Shown one piece after another: positions 1-6,934 of a stretch of DNA of 64,000 nucleotides. The first letter of the stretch is position 1; every line of letters begins with the position of its first letter. Origin of the DNA: CAWCON01 sp963797185 (GTDB lineage Bacteria; Patescibacteriota; Saccharimonadia; Saccharimonadales; UBA4665). The translations under genes were made by a program, and so were the position numbers. The notes below the pieces were generated by a model. The model ran no database searches, was not told where the DNA came from, and saw nothing but the letters and a program-made list of their open reading frames with translations. Location of the stretch: positions 310,001 to 374,000 of the forward strand of contig CAWCON010000003.1 in the NCBI GenBank assembly GCA_963797185.1, given 5' to 3'.

Positions 1-14
1 TAATTAATCAATCC

Positions 15-43
15 TTGATTTACCTATCGTTAGTTGCTATAAC
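15..43 (+). promoter_or_regulatory. Promoter of the Pup-like gene
   Basis: TTGATT (15-20), a 17-base spacer and TATAAC (38-43) form a sigma70-type promoter. TGC directly before the -10 makes it an extended -10. Only 8 bases separate the -10 from the ATG at 52, so transcription should start at or next to the start codon, giving a leaderless mRNA. Confidence 0.7.
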
Positions 44-51
44 ATATTGAC

Positions 52-294
52 ATGACGGAGCGTGTGCGCACTAAATCAGTTAATCGAACTGAGCAAACTT
101 CGACGGAACGAACTGAAACTACTTCTCAAAGAGACGTAGTTGATTTGAGCGAGACGGATAAGCTGCTTGACGAGATCGACGCCATTCTTGATGAAGTTGA
201 GGAAGAAACGAAAACTCGAGAGGCGGAAGCGTTAGCCGAAGCAATGCTAAGTGCTGGTCTGGCACGTGAGCCGGATTGTACTGACTGTCATTAA
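52..294 (+). CDS. Pup-like small acidic protein (80 aa)
   Basis: Residues 33-48 read SETDKLLDEIDAILDE, which closely matches the conserved core of actinobacterial Pup (ETDDLLDEIDDVLEE), the protein that marks substrates for the proteasome. As in Pup, the N-terminus is polar and looks disordered, and the protein is very acidic. The C-terminus differs: Pup ends in Gly-Gly-Gln or Gly-Gly-Glu, whereas this protein ends REPDCTDCH, with a C-x-x-C-H cluster and no di-glycine. It may therefore not be a conjugation tag; it could be a Pup-derived adaptor or a coiled-coil protein that resembles Pup. No PafA/Dop-type ligase or proteasome gene is in the window. The ATG at 52 is 8 bases after a good promoter and has no Shine-Dalgarno. 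The nucleotidyltransferase gene follows 27 bases downstream. Confidence 0.55.
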   Translation: MTERVRTKSVNRTEQTSTERTETTSQRDVVDLSETDKLLDEIDAILDEVEEETKTREAEALAEAMLSAGLAREPDCTDCH

Positions 295-321
295 ACGATA
301 CGTAATAATAAGGAGCTACCC

Positions 322-1002
322 ATGATGTTTACTCACCATTTTGAATACGCCTACCCGTTAAGGGAACGTGAGGCGCCTGAGCGTGTCGCCACTACGCCAT
401 CGGGCCAACATTCTGATCGTGAGCCCGAAGACTACTCTGTCTTGGACGAAGTGATTGACGCAGCCAAGGAGGTTGTTTCAGCCAACGAGCAATTTGCTGT
501 TCTCCCAAAACGTAATCAACAACTACTGCTCGATATGGCTAGTTTGATGGTATATCACGCCAATCGCATCCGGCAATCCGATGGGTGGAAGAAAAATTAC
601 TGGGGTCTTTATATCGTCGGTTCAAGAGCCCGTGGTGATGCAGTACCCGATAGCGATCTTGATTTATTGAGTGTCGGCACGTTTTACCGTGACCAGGGAT
701 TTGCTGGCGCTTCTGGGCCGGTAGAGGCTATCTTCAAAGGTTTTGACATTGAAGAACCTGATGAGCTGCCCAGTGAATATAATGTGGGCTTCGTAGAGCG
801 GAAATATATGGTACAGGCCACACCGCACGACCAAGGAGTGTTGCCGGTTGACATGAGCGTTGTTGATCTAACGTTTATGCGAGCTACGCTTCATGATTTT
901 AAACGGACCATGGACGTTGACCCGCTCAGGGGCACTCCATTACCAAGGGTGCCACTAGTTGAGCTGAGTGTTGCCGAGGATCCATTTTGTGCTATGTTCT
1001 AG
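322..1002 (+). CDS. Nucleotidyltransferase-domain protein (226 aa)
   Basis: Residues 100-116 (GSRARGDAVPDSDLDLL) are the signature of the polymerase-beta-type nucleotidyltransferase fold; Asp112 and Asp114 should bind the metal, and a third acidic residue may come from the VDMSVVDLT stretch near 176-184. The family transfers nucleotides to small molecules, RNA or proteins (MNT toxin-antitoxin enzymes, aminoglycoside nucleotidyltransferases), so the substrate cannot be read from the sequence. No HEPN partner is adjacent. AAGGAG at 310-315 is a clear Shine-Dalgarno for the ATG at 322. The gene lies 27 bases after the Pup-like gene and is probably co-transcribed with it; whether the two work together is unknown. 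Confidence 0.75.
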   Translation: MMFTHHFEYAYPLREREAPERVATTPSGQHSDREPEDYSVLDEVIDAAKEVVSANEQFAVLPKRNQQLLLDMASLMVYHANRIRQSDGWKKNYWGLYIVGSRARGDAVPDSDLDLLSVGTFYRDQGFAGASGPVEAIFKGFDIEEPDELPSEYNVGFVERKYMVQATPHDQGVLPVDMSVVDLTFMRATLHDFKRTMDVDPLRGTPLPRVPLVELSVAEDPFCAMF

Positions 1003-1313
1003 AACAGTCGTCACTAAAATCAATATTGACGCGTTCTACCTGCCAGGTTCATACTAACCATTAGCCATGTGTGGGCTGGCTGTTTATCTCAGCTTTCCAC
1101 CGCACAGACTTTATTAATTAGGTTCGTATACACACCCAACGTTATCGTTGAAGCGTCCCTGCTGACCCACCAATGCAAGCAATGTTTCTCGTTAGGAAAC
1201 GCTACCTGAACGGTTAGTTAGTTTTTACCGGGCAACTCTATTAAAAGCCGTTCACTGATCGATTAATTTGTATCAGATCTCTTATAAACAACCTTTAATC
1301 AGGAGCTTGCATC
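1003..1313. other. Intergenic stretch without a recognisable gene
   Basis: About 310 bases with no convincing ORF on either strand. It has small hairpins (for example GTTTC-N7-GAAAC near 1188-1204) but no clear terminator. A TATAAA near 1282 and AGGAG at 1301-1305 lie ahead of the next gene. Confidence 0.5.
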
Positions 1314-1595
1314 ATGGAAAACACTCTACTTATTAATAAAGATATCAACGTAGTAGCTTATTATTTTCAGGGGCACAACCAGCCAAAATGTTTCCCAAAG
1401 CGGATGCAATACGACGGCAAAGAAGTGATCTTTACTGAAACAGGACTGCGTCACCCTACCCAGAAGGGTCAGCGCATGGTGCATGTCTTCGATATGACCG
1501 ACGGCACCGCTGATTACCGACTGGAATTTGATGCCGAGAGCTTGAACTGGAAATTGGTGTACATTGCCGATATGGCGTATGCAGCGGCCGTTTAA
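1314..1595 (+). CDS. Hypothetical protein coupled to a Y-family polymerase (93 aa)
   Basis: I do not recognise the family. It is a small soluble protein with no signal peptide or membrane segment, mostly beta-prone with many aromatic residues. AGGAG 8 bases before the ATG is a good Shine-Dalgarno. Its 3' end overlaps the probable start of the DNA polymerase gene, so the two are likely translationally coupled and may act together, for instance as an accessory subunit of the lesion-bypass polymerase. That role is inferred from position only. Confidence 0.7.
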   Translation: MENTLLINKDINVVAYYFQGHNQPKCFPKRMQYDGKEVIFTETGLRHPTQKGQRMVHVFDMTDGTADYRLEFDAESLNWKLVYIADMAYAAAV

Positions 1596-2835
1596 CCCAG
1601 AGCCGCCGCAGATTATGCACATCGATTTGAATTCCTGCTTTGCGACCGTTGAGCAGCAAGCCAGACCGTTACTGCGCGGCAAACCGGTCGGAGTGACAAA
1701 TCGCCTCAGCAAGCATGCCTGTGTAGTAGCGGCCTCGTATGAAGCCAAGCGTCAAGGCGTAAAGGTTGGCATGAGGGCTGACGAAGCGAGACTGCTAGTA
1801 CCGGATCTAGTGGTGCTTGAAACTGACCCGCCTAAGTATCACTTTGTTTATCAAAAACTGGTCGCCATTATGAGCTCCTACTCACCGGCCGTTACCATGA
1901 AAAGTATTGACGAAGGTATTATTGATTTTCATGGCAGCCGGGCAGTTATCAACACCCGGTCCTTGATCGATATTGGTCAGGAAATTAAACAGCGCCTTAA
2001 GGATGAAGTCGGTTGCTGGATGCGCTGCAATATCGGTATTGCCCCGAACCGCTTTCTTGCTAAGCAGGCGGCTTCTCTCCATAAACCCGATGGTCTTGAT
2101 TACATTGATCATACTAACTTGCGGCAGGTACTGAGCAGCCTGACTCTGATCGATCTGACGGGTATTGCTGAGCGTAACCAGGCCCGCTTAAACGCCAGCG
2201 GCATTTATACACCATTGCAGTTTTTGGATGCCCCGTCTGACGCGCTGAAGCACTTAGTTTTCCACAGCGTCTGTGGTGAGGATTGGTATCAACGCTTGCG
2301 GGGATACGAGGTTGACGATCAACTGTCCACAACCAAAACTATCGGTCGGCAGTATGTGCTGGAAGATACCCGGATAGATGAAGCAACCTTGCAGTCTCGT
2401 CTGGCATACCTATGTGAAACGACCGGTATGAAGCTGCGGTATAAGAATATGTCGGCTCGTGGTATTTACGTCTATGTACGGTCAATTGATGGCGACTACT
2501 GGTATGACCGTAAAGTCTTTGGCAGTAGCTTTTATTCTAATCAGGAAGTTTATCGCCGGGCACTGCTACTCTTTAACCGCCGACCCCAGGACATTGTTAT
2601 CCGTGAGATCGGTGTTTCCTGCTATCATCTCGGGCCGAGTGAGCGCAGCCAGTTGAGTTTACTGGAAGAGGTTAATCGTGAGGCCTGGCTGACCGAGGCG
2701 GTGGACTGTATTAATCAAAAGTATGGTGAGTTTACGGTCACCTCAGCAGTCAGTGCGGCCTCTAAACCAGTGGTAAAACAAAAGATACCGTTCGGCACGA
2801 CTCGTTACTTTGAGCTACTTTGTCGGACGACTTAA
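1579..2835 (+). CDS. Y-family (DinB/UmuC-like) DNA polymerase
   Basis: Translesion polymerase acting in DNA damage tolerance. The first catalytic motif is HIDLNSCFATVEQ, with the metal-binding Asp; the second is MKSIDEGIIDF, with the catalytic Asp-Glu pair. A helix-hairpin-helix-like stretch (LTGIAERNQARLNASG) follows in the thumb, then the little-finger region. QLSLL near the C-terminus resembles a beta-clamp-binding peptide. Possible starts are TTG 1564, ATG 1579 and ATG 1615; I prefer 1579, which overlaps the upstream gene by 17 bases and leaves a short leader before the first motif. It meets the opposing gene tail-to-tail with a 4-base overlap. The HIDLNSCF variant and the C-terminus differ from classical Pol IV, so the subfamily is left open. 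Confidence 0.88.
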   Translation: MQRPFNPEPPQIMHIDLNSCFATVEQQARPLLRGKPVGVTNRLSKHACVVAASYEAKRQGVKVGMRADEARLLVPDLVVLETDPPKYHFVYQKLVAIMSSYSPAVTMKSIDEGIIDFHGSRAVINTRSLIDIGQEIKQRLKDEVGCWMRCNIGIAPNRFLAKQAASLHKPDGLDYIDHTNLRQVLSSLTLIDLTGIAERNQARLNASGIYTPLQFLDAPSDALKHLVFHSVCGEDWYQRLRGYEVDDQLSTTKTIGRQYVLEDTRIDEATLQSRLAYLCETTGMKLRYKNMSARGIYVYVRSIDGDYWYDRKVFGSSFYSNQEVYRRALLLFNRRPQDIVIREIGVSCYHLGPSERSQLSLLEEVNREAWLTEAVDCINQKYGEFTVTSAVSAASKPVVKQKIPFGTTRYFELLCRTT

Positions 2836-3353
2836 ACGGTGACTTCAGACAAGGCAGGATTAAACTGGAGTTCCATGAGACTGGTTGGCCCCTGCAGTCG
2901 CGGCAGTGTTGCGGGTGGATTTGGGTCAAGCAGCATGCCAAGCGTTCTCATGGTATACATGCCGCAAATTACTGCCACGGTAGTCTCGGGTTCGGATGGC
3001 AGCTCAAGTTCAGAGGTATAGAGTGCTAACTGTGACAGAAACTTTGTAAGGTGGCTGCGACGATAAAGTTCAGCATCTTCCGTTTCGGGGCTACCCTGCA
3101 AGGGGCCCTCCCGAAGCTCGTGCCAGAAGTAGCGTTTTGCAGTAGTGCGCCCCTGCTTGATGGTGGCAGTCGCTTGTCGGCAATCACCGGCATCCGAGGT
3201 ATTAAGGCTATAAAGATTTGCTTGATCAAAAAAGTCTCTCAAATGCTCAGCGTGTTGACGGCCATTGGCTGATAATTCATAGCTATATGCTCCGACACCT
3301 TCCAGTGGACGATAAAACATACGCGGCCCCGGTTGAGCGACGATTATTTTCAT
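2832..3353 (-). CDS. Degenerate histidine-phosphatase-fold protein
   Basis: The order of elements follows the phosphoglycerate-mutase-like histidine phosphatases: a first strand (MKIIVAQPGPR where the family has RHGE), a helix with 'LSANGRQHAEHL' (family: LTxxGxxQAxxL), 'NTSDAGDCRQATATI' (family: SSDLxRAxQTA) and a late strand 'VAVICGMYTMRTLGMLL' where the family has VSHGGxIRxLL. Both catalytic histidines are missing, so this is probably a pseudoenzyme or a binding protein. The ATG at 3353 is preferred over an upstream GTG at 3371 because it begins exactly at the first strand. The fold assignment is by eye and moderate. Confidence 0.5.
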   Translation of the reverse strand: MKIIVAQPGPRMFYRPLEGVGAYSYELSANGRQHAEHLRDFFDQANLYSLNTSDAGDCRQATATIKQGRTTAKRYFWHELREGPLQGSPETEDAELYRRSHLTKFLSQLALYTSELELPSEPETTVAVICGMYTMRTLGMLLDPNPPATLPRLQGPTSLMELQFNPALSEVTV

Positions 3354-3408
3354 TATTATCCACAGTAGCACAAGATACTATGAAATAGCAGTCTTGGCTC
3401 TAAAAATA

Positions 3409-3801
3409 TTAGTCTGGCGACAGGTTGCGGGCTAAAGATTCAGCCAGGGTACGTTCGTCCCATAAATCCAAGTATGGGGTGAGAGTGATCAGGAAGCTGC
3501 TGCAGTGAACTGCACGTTCATCAATATGCAGTGAGCCTAAACGAACCCAGTCGTTCAAGCGCTTGGTAACCTTCAATTGGCTCGTGGCGTGACGGCTCCA
3601 CTCCCCGTTGTCCAATAAACTGATCTCTAAATCACTGAAAGGCAGTTCTTGTCTAAATTCAGTCTTGGACTGGTTGGGCATCTTTGCCATGAGCAGCAAA
3701 CTGGCAATAACAAATTTTCCTGAGAGTTCAAAAGAAAATTCCTCTGCTCTGTCAGGTTCTTCTGTGTCAACAAGCTTCTTTAAATCACTAAAAGCACTCA
3801 A
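3409..3801 (-). CDS. Hypothetical protein (130 aa)
   Basis: No family recognised. It is a soluble, mildly acidic protein without a signal peptide or membrane segment. The sequence (SGKFVIASLLLMAKMPN, then SRHATSQLKVTKRLNDWVRLG) looks like a compact alpha/beta protein with normal codon use. It follows the phosphatase-like gene in the same direction with a short gap. Confidence 0.55.
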   Translation of the reverse strand: MSAFSDLKKLVDTEEPDRAEEFSFELSGKFVIASLLLMAKMPNQSKTEFRQELPFSDLEISLLDNGEWSRHATSQLKVTKRLNDWVRLGSLHIDERAVHCSSFLITLTPYLDLWDERTLAESLARNLSPD

Positions 3802-3904
3802 GCAGTCGCTCGCCAGTTGTTTTCATGAACCAAGTATACCAAGCCACATAGGTTTGATGGTGAGACGTCGATAGTTATATAGGAAAGAGTTAAAAGCCTA
3901 AGCT

Positions 3905-4234
3905 CTACATAGGGATGGGCACTAGTTCGAAGACTTCGACACTAAACTTGCCTGACTTATCGCTTAGAAATGGATGGCCATCTACTAGTTTGAGAGCTTC
4001 GTCCATGTTTTCAGCTTCAAGGATGGAATAGCCGTTTAGCTCGGTGGCGGTGCCGATGGAGCCGTTGTCAACCACTGCCTTACCGTTAGTCATCGGAGAA
4101 CCCATGTCAGTGAGAGCTGAGCCTACTTTTCCCATCCACGTCTGCCAGCCTGCCATTGTCTGCTTGCTTTGCTCTTCTGTCATCTGATTCATAGGGGTTG
4201 CTGGACCGTTATATAATAAAATAAACTTAGCCAT
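3905..4234 (-). CDS. YciI/DGPF-family protein (109 aa)
   Basis: The pattern MAKFILLYNGP at the start, the DMGSPM segment in the middle and 'AENMDEALKLVDGHPFL' near the end fit the YCII-related (DGPF) family, a dimeric ferredoxin-like fold. Members are often encoded beside ECF sigma factors, but none is seen here. The biochemical role is unknown. AAGGAG lies 6 bases before the ATG, one of the few clear Shine-Dalgarno sites in the window. Confidence 0.8.
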   Translation of the reverse strand: MAKFILLYNGPATPMNQMTEEQSKQTMAGWQTWMGKVGSALTDMGSPMTNGKAVVDNGSIGTATELNGYSILEAENMDEALKLVDGHPFLSDKSGKFSVEVFELVPIPM

Positions 4235-4319
4235 GTGAGTCTCCTTGTTAATGTGTACTTCTTTAGCATACTCTTTATGACTGAGGTATTAATAATGAAC
4301 AAGCTTACTATGGGGATGA

Positions 4320-5387
4320 TTACTGTGTGGGGCTATCCTGGGTAATGTTGAAGCTGCCCCCGTCGCTCCCAATAACCGAAGGTGTGGCTACTGCCTGTCC
4401 TTCGTCGGTGACCAGGGTGACTGGTTGGGCATTGCTGCCGGCTATCGTCACGGCGCTGCCGTTATCAGTGGTTAAGCCACTAGTAAATGAGGCGGTACCA
4501 AAATTATCGAGCGGGAAAAGCCGATTGAAAGCATGACTCGGATCTTCTTCAATCCACTCGGCTGAGGATTGCGACGAGGCATAGGCCACTGTCTGAGTGA
4601 ATGATTGGCCGTTATTATTATCAATAATGTTAATGGTCCATAGTCCAGGCGAAGTCTCGGTTAGTGAAGCGGTCATGGAGTCACCGCTTGCCACTGTTAC
4701 TCCCGGAATGGTCTGTGAAACGTTTGGCAGGAGTTCATAGAATGCCGCTGTTGAAACCTGCCCGCCCGGCGACACAATATCCTGGGTGCCGACTTGAATA
4801 AGATCACTCGACGTTACGCCGCCGATACCAATCCAGGTAGCATCAGCTGAAGTTTTTGTCGTACTACTGCCAGTTGCCTGGGGTACGGTCCACGAAGCTG
4901 ATATACCACTAAAAGTCCCGGTGGCGGCCAGATACCCAGACCAGTTAGTGGAGCTGTAGCCGGTGGTGGTGGGTGGGGTGGTAGTGGGAGTTGAACTACT
5001 GGGACTGGTGGTGGAGGCGGGGGTAAGATTGCTGACACTGCTGTTAGGTGAAGGAGTAACGGTTGGTTGAGGATTAGAACTGGTGGTAATAACCGTCGGA
5101 CTGACTGTTTTAGTAACAGTCGGGGCTGGTGTGCTAATACTGGGAACTGCTACGGAAGTTGGGTGGCGTTGAACCTGCCTGTGTATCGTTGCTGGGTGGC
5201 GAACAGCCTGGGCCACCGTGCGATTGGTGATATGCTGGGAAGCTGGCGAATTTAGTTTTATGAAAACTGCTACCACGACTATGCTGGTGCATACCATGAT
5301 AGGCAGCAGTACTTCTATAAATCGTGGTGAGACGGACGGTATAGGGAGACTGATGTGCTTGCTGTTTTTATCTCGGTGGTTGTTCAT
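4320..5387 (-). CDS. Secreted/membrane-anchored glutamic peptidase (family G1)
   Basis: A transmembrane segment at about residues 24-44 is followed by a Ser/Thr/Pro-rich linker to about residue 142 and a C-terminal catalytic domain. That domain carries G1 (eqolisin) hallmarks: NWSGY at 148-152, ATWIGIGG, SSDLIQVGT with the predicted catalytic Gln198, the AFYELLP segment, and SSAEWIEEDP with the predicted catalytic Glu277. G1 enzymes are acid-active endopeptidases known best from fungi, with bacterial homologues. The layout implies a protease held on the outer face of the membrane by a long flexible stalk. A TTGATA-17-TATAAA promoter lies upstream at 5422-5450. No Shine-Dalgarno is seen. Confidence 0.85.
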   Translation of the reverse strand: MNNHRDKNSKHISLPIPSVSPRFIEVLLPIMVCTSIVVVAVFIKLNSPASQHITNRTVAQAVRHPATIHRQVQRHPTSVAVPSISTPAPTVTKTVSPTVITTSSNPQPTVTPSPNSSVSNLTPASTTSPSSSTPTTTPPTTTGYSSTNWSGYLAATGTFSGISASWTVPQATGSSTTKTSADATWIGIGGVTSSDLIQVGTQDIVSPGGQVSTAAFYELLPNVSQTIPGVTVASGDSMTASLTETSPGLWTINIIDNNNGQSFTQTVAYASSQSSAEWIEEDPSHAFNRLFPLDNFGTASFTSGLTTDNGSAVTIAGSNAQPVTLVTDEGQAVATPSVIGSDGGSFNITQDSPTQ

Positions 5388-5421
5388 TATGGTAAACAGT
5401 TGCTGGAACTAATGTTTATTT

Positions 5422-5450
5422 TTTATAGGTAACCCATAGCATTTTATCAA
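5422..5450 (-). promoter_or_regulatory. Promoter of the G1 peptidase gene
   Basis: On the minus strand TTGATA (5450-5445), a 17-base spacer and TATAAA (5427-5422) match the consensus spacing. The leader to the ATG at 5387 would be about 28 bases. Confidence 0.6.
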
Positions 5451-5601
5451 ACTATACGCAAAAAGAATGGAATCTAGGATATATTGTATGGCGACCGGTT
5501 ATACGTGCTTGCTTTCGCTGTTTTCAGCTCATCAGCACAAGCCTTCACTTGTGGAGCAAGAAAATACCTAAGGAGAAATTGGTGGGGTTATATGGCGGGC
5601 G

Positions 5602-5653
5602 GCCAGGAAGGGTGTGGGAGCAAGGGCTCAACCACTGTCTTTACCTTCCTGGC
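5602..5653 (-). other. Strong nested hairpin downstream of the alpha-CTD gene
   Basis: GCCAGGAAGG (5602-5611) and CCTTCCTGGC (5644-5653) form a perfect 10-bp inverted repeat. Read on the minus strand, the 32-base interior can add two nested stems, GTGG/CCAC and GAGC/GCTC around a CCTT loop. It begins about 15 bases after the stop codon of the alpha-CTD gene. There is no T-run, so it is not a textbook intrinsic terminator; a mRNA-stabilising 3' structure is possible. The rest of 5388-5667 holds the peptidase promoter and no credible gene. Confidence 0.55.
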
Positions 5654-5667
5654 ACCGGCTCTATCTG

Positions 5668-6018
5668 CTAGATACACTTACGTGGGTTAGTTTTTAGGTG
5701 CAGTCCCCACTCGTCAAGTTTGGCAACGACCTCGTCAAGGGACTTCTGTCCAAAGTTTGTTATTGTCAGTAACTCAGACTCGGTCGTTTCGATAAGTCGT
5801 CCAATGCTATCGATTCGAGCCCTTTGTAGGCAGGTAGTTGGCCTCTCGGACAGATGCAGTTCTTCGATGGGTCGGTTCTCCCAGTCGTCGGTAGTCCCGG
5901 TCTGGTTAAGTAGAGCAGTAATCTGCTCTTCTATAGCGCGGCGCTCGTCGTGTCTGCCTTTTTGGTAAGCATCATGTAATGCTTTTTGCACGGCTGCCCG
6001 TATTGTCTCTCCAGACAC
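5668..6018 (-). CDS. Stand-alone RNA polymerase alpha C-terminal-domain protein (116 aa)
   Basis: Residues about 47-110 align with the RNA polymerase alpha-subunit C-terminal domain: ENRPIEELHLSERPTTCLQRA matches the start of the domain and NFGQKSLDEV matches the NLGKKSLTEI loop. Arg59, Lys92 and Ser93 correspond to alpha residues that contact UP-element DNA (Arg265, Lys298, Ser299 in E. coli); Asn268 is replaced by Thr. The N-terminal 45 residues are a charged helix, not the alpha assembly domain. It could therefore bind DNA or activators without being part of the polymerase. The start is GTG 6018, 5 bases after AAGGAGG. Function is inferred; the fold match is strong. Confidence 0.8.
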   Translation of the reverse strand: MSGETIRAAVQKALHDAYQKGRHDERRAIEEQITALLNQTGTTDDWENRPIEELHLSERPTTCLQRARIDSIGRLIETTESELLTITNFGQKSLDEVVAKLDEWGLHLKTNPRKCI

Positions 6019-6193
6019 ATCCCCTCCTTAGGTACGACTCAATCCTTATTCAAGGATGAGCAATCCAAGCATTCGCCTGAATATAATTATAGTAACATAT
6101 TAATGTGTTATACGCAAAGTTGTGAGTTTGAAGCTCAACGTCGGAGCACGCCGTATTTTAGTAACCTATAGTCTAAGAAGAATAAATAGTAGG

Positions 6194-6583
6194 TTATTGA
6201 ATATTGACTAGTTCAATATCGAAGACGAGATCAGAGTTTGGAGGGATATCGGGACTGGGAGAAGCGGGACCGTAGGCCTCAGCAGCTGGAATCACTAAGC
6301 GGCGAACGCCATTTACTTTCATGCCAGGGACACCATCAGTCCAGCCTTTAATGACCTGAGTTAGTCCGAACGTTAGGGGATCACCGAAATCGTGTGAACT
6401 CTGGAAAATGGTGCCGTTATTGACTAATGCCCCGGTGTAGTGAGCCGTAATAGTTGCTCCGGGCTGCACGATAGCGCCGTCACCTTCTTTAATATCGATA
6501 ATTGCTAGCTCGTTCACCTTTGTGCCGGGCTCAAAGTTTTGTAGTTTTGTCCCCTGAAGAGGGGTATTGCTGGTTGGATTCAT
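6194..6583 (-). CDS. FKBP-type peptidyl-prolyl cis-trans isomerase
   Basis: A single FKBP domain covers residues about 30-129: the TITAHYTGALVNNGTIFQSS strand region, 'VIKGWTDGVPGMKVNGVRR' and the closing 'IPPNSDLVFDIELVNI'. It catalyses proline isomerisation in protein folding. No signal peptide is seen, so it should act in the cytoplasm. The -10 TACACT (6595-6590) ends 6 bases before the ATG and there is no Shine-Dalgarno, so the mRNA is probably leaderless. Confidence 0.93.
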   Translation of the reverse strand: MNPTSNTPLQGTKLQNFEPGTKVNELAIIDIKEGDGAIVQPGATITAHYTGALVNNGTIFQSSHDFGDPLTFGLTQVIKGWTDGVPGMKVNGVRRLVIPAAEAYGPASPSPDIPPNSDLVFDIELVNIQ

Positions 6584-6635
6584 TAGTTTAGTGTACTACG
6601 AAGTTTGATTTTTGTAAGACGGGACTGCGGATAGT

Positions 6636-6878
6636 CTAGGGTGCCGCCGGAGCATTCTCGCTAGGATCGGTAAATGATCGTCCACCTGGCACCGAACAGA
6701 CTGATGGGTAGCTTTGTTGAACCGGGTATTTAAGGGCGCAGGCTTTATAACTGTCAATGGTTTGGGTAATCGCTTTGTGGTGATGCCTATAGGCTAAAAA
6801 GACAGTTATGGCTCCGATAATGACCAGGCACAATAAGACGAGTCTGATGACGCCGAAACCCTGCTGATCCTTGTTCAT
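6636..6878 (-). CDS. Pilin-like small membrane protein (80 aa)
   Basis: KDQQGFGVIRLVLLCLVIIG at the N-terminus imitates a type IV prepilin: short charged leader, Gly-Phe, then a hydrophobic helix. The Glu5 of true major pilins is replaced by Arg. After the helix comes a small domain with two cysteines (CALKYP...PSVC) that could form a disulfide outside the cell. Small proteins of this shape are common in Saccharibacteria. TACTAT (6891-6886) ends 7 bases before the ATG, so the mRNA is probably leaderless. Confidence 0.65.
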   Translation of the reverse strand: MNKDQQGFGVIRLVLLCLVIIGAITVFLAYRHHHKAITQTIDSYKACALKYPVQQSYPSVCSVPGGRSFTDPSENAPAAP

Positions 6879-6934
6879 TCACTTAATAGTAGCAATGGCA
6901 TGAAGTGATAGCAATTGGGTAGATTAAAGGAAGC

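Noticed and set aside
1326..1748. 140-residue open frame on the minus strand across the 93-aa gene and the start of the polymerase gene
   Set aside because: It is antisense to two well-supported genes, has a biased composition and no family resemblance.
3356..3364. A perfect DnaA box (TTATCCACA)
   Set aside because: It is single, with no cluster of boxes, AT-rich unwinding region or dnaA/dnaN nearby, so it is not an origin. A 1-mismatch TTTTCCACA near 28190 is likewise isolated.
5484..5690. 68-residue open frame on the plus strand
   Set aside because: It runs through the hairpin at 5602-5653 and the 3' end of the alpha-CTD gene, has no start signal and looks non-coding.
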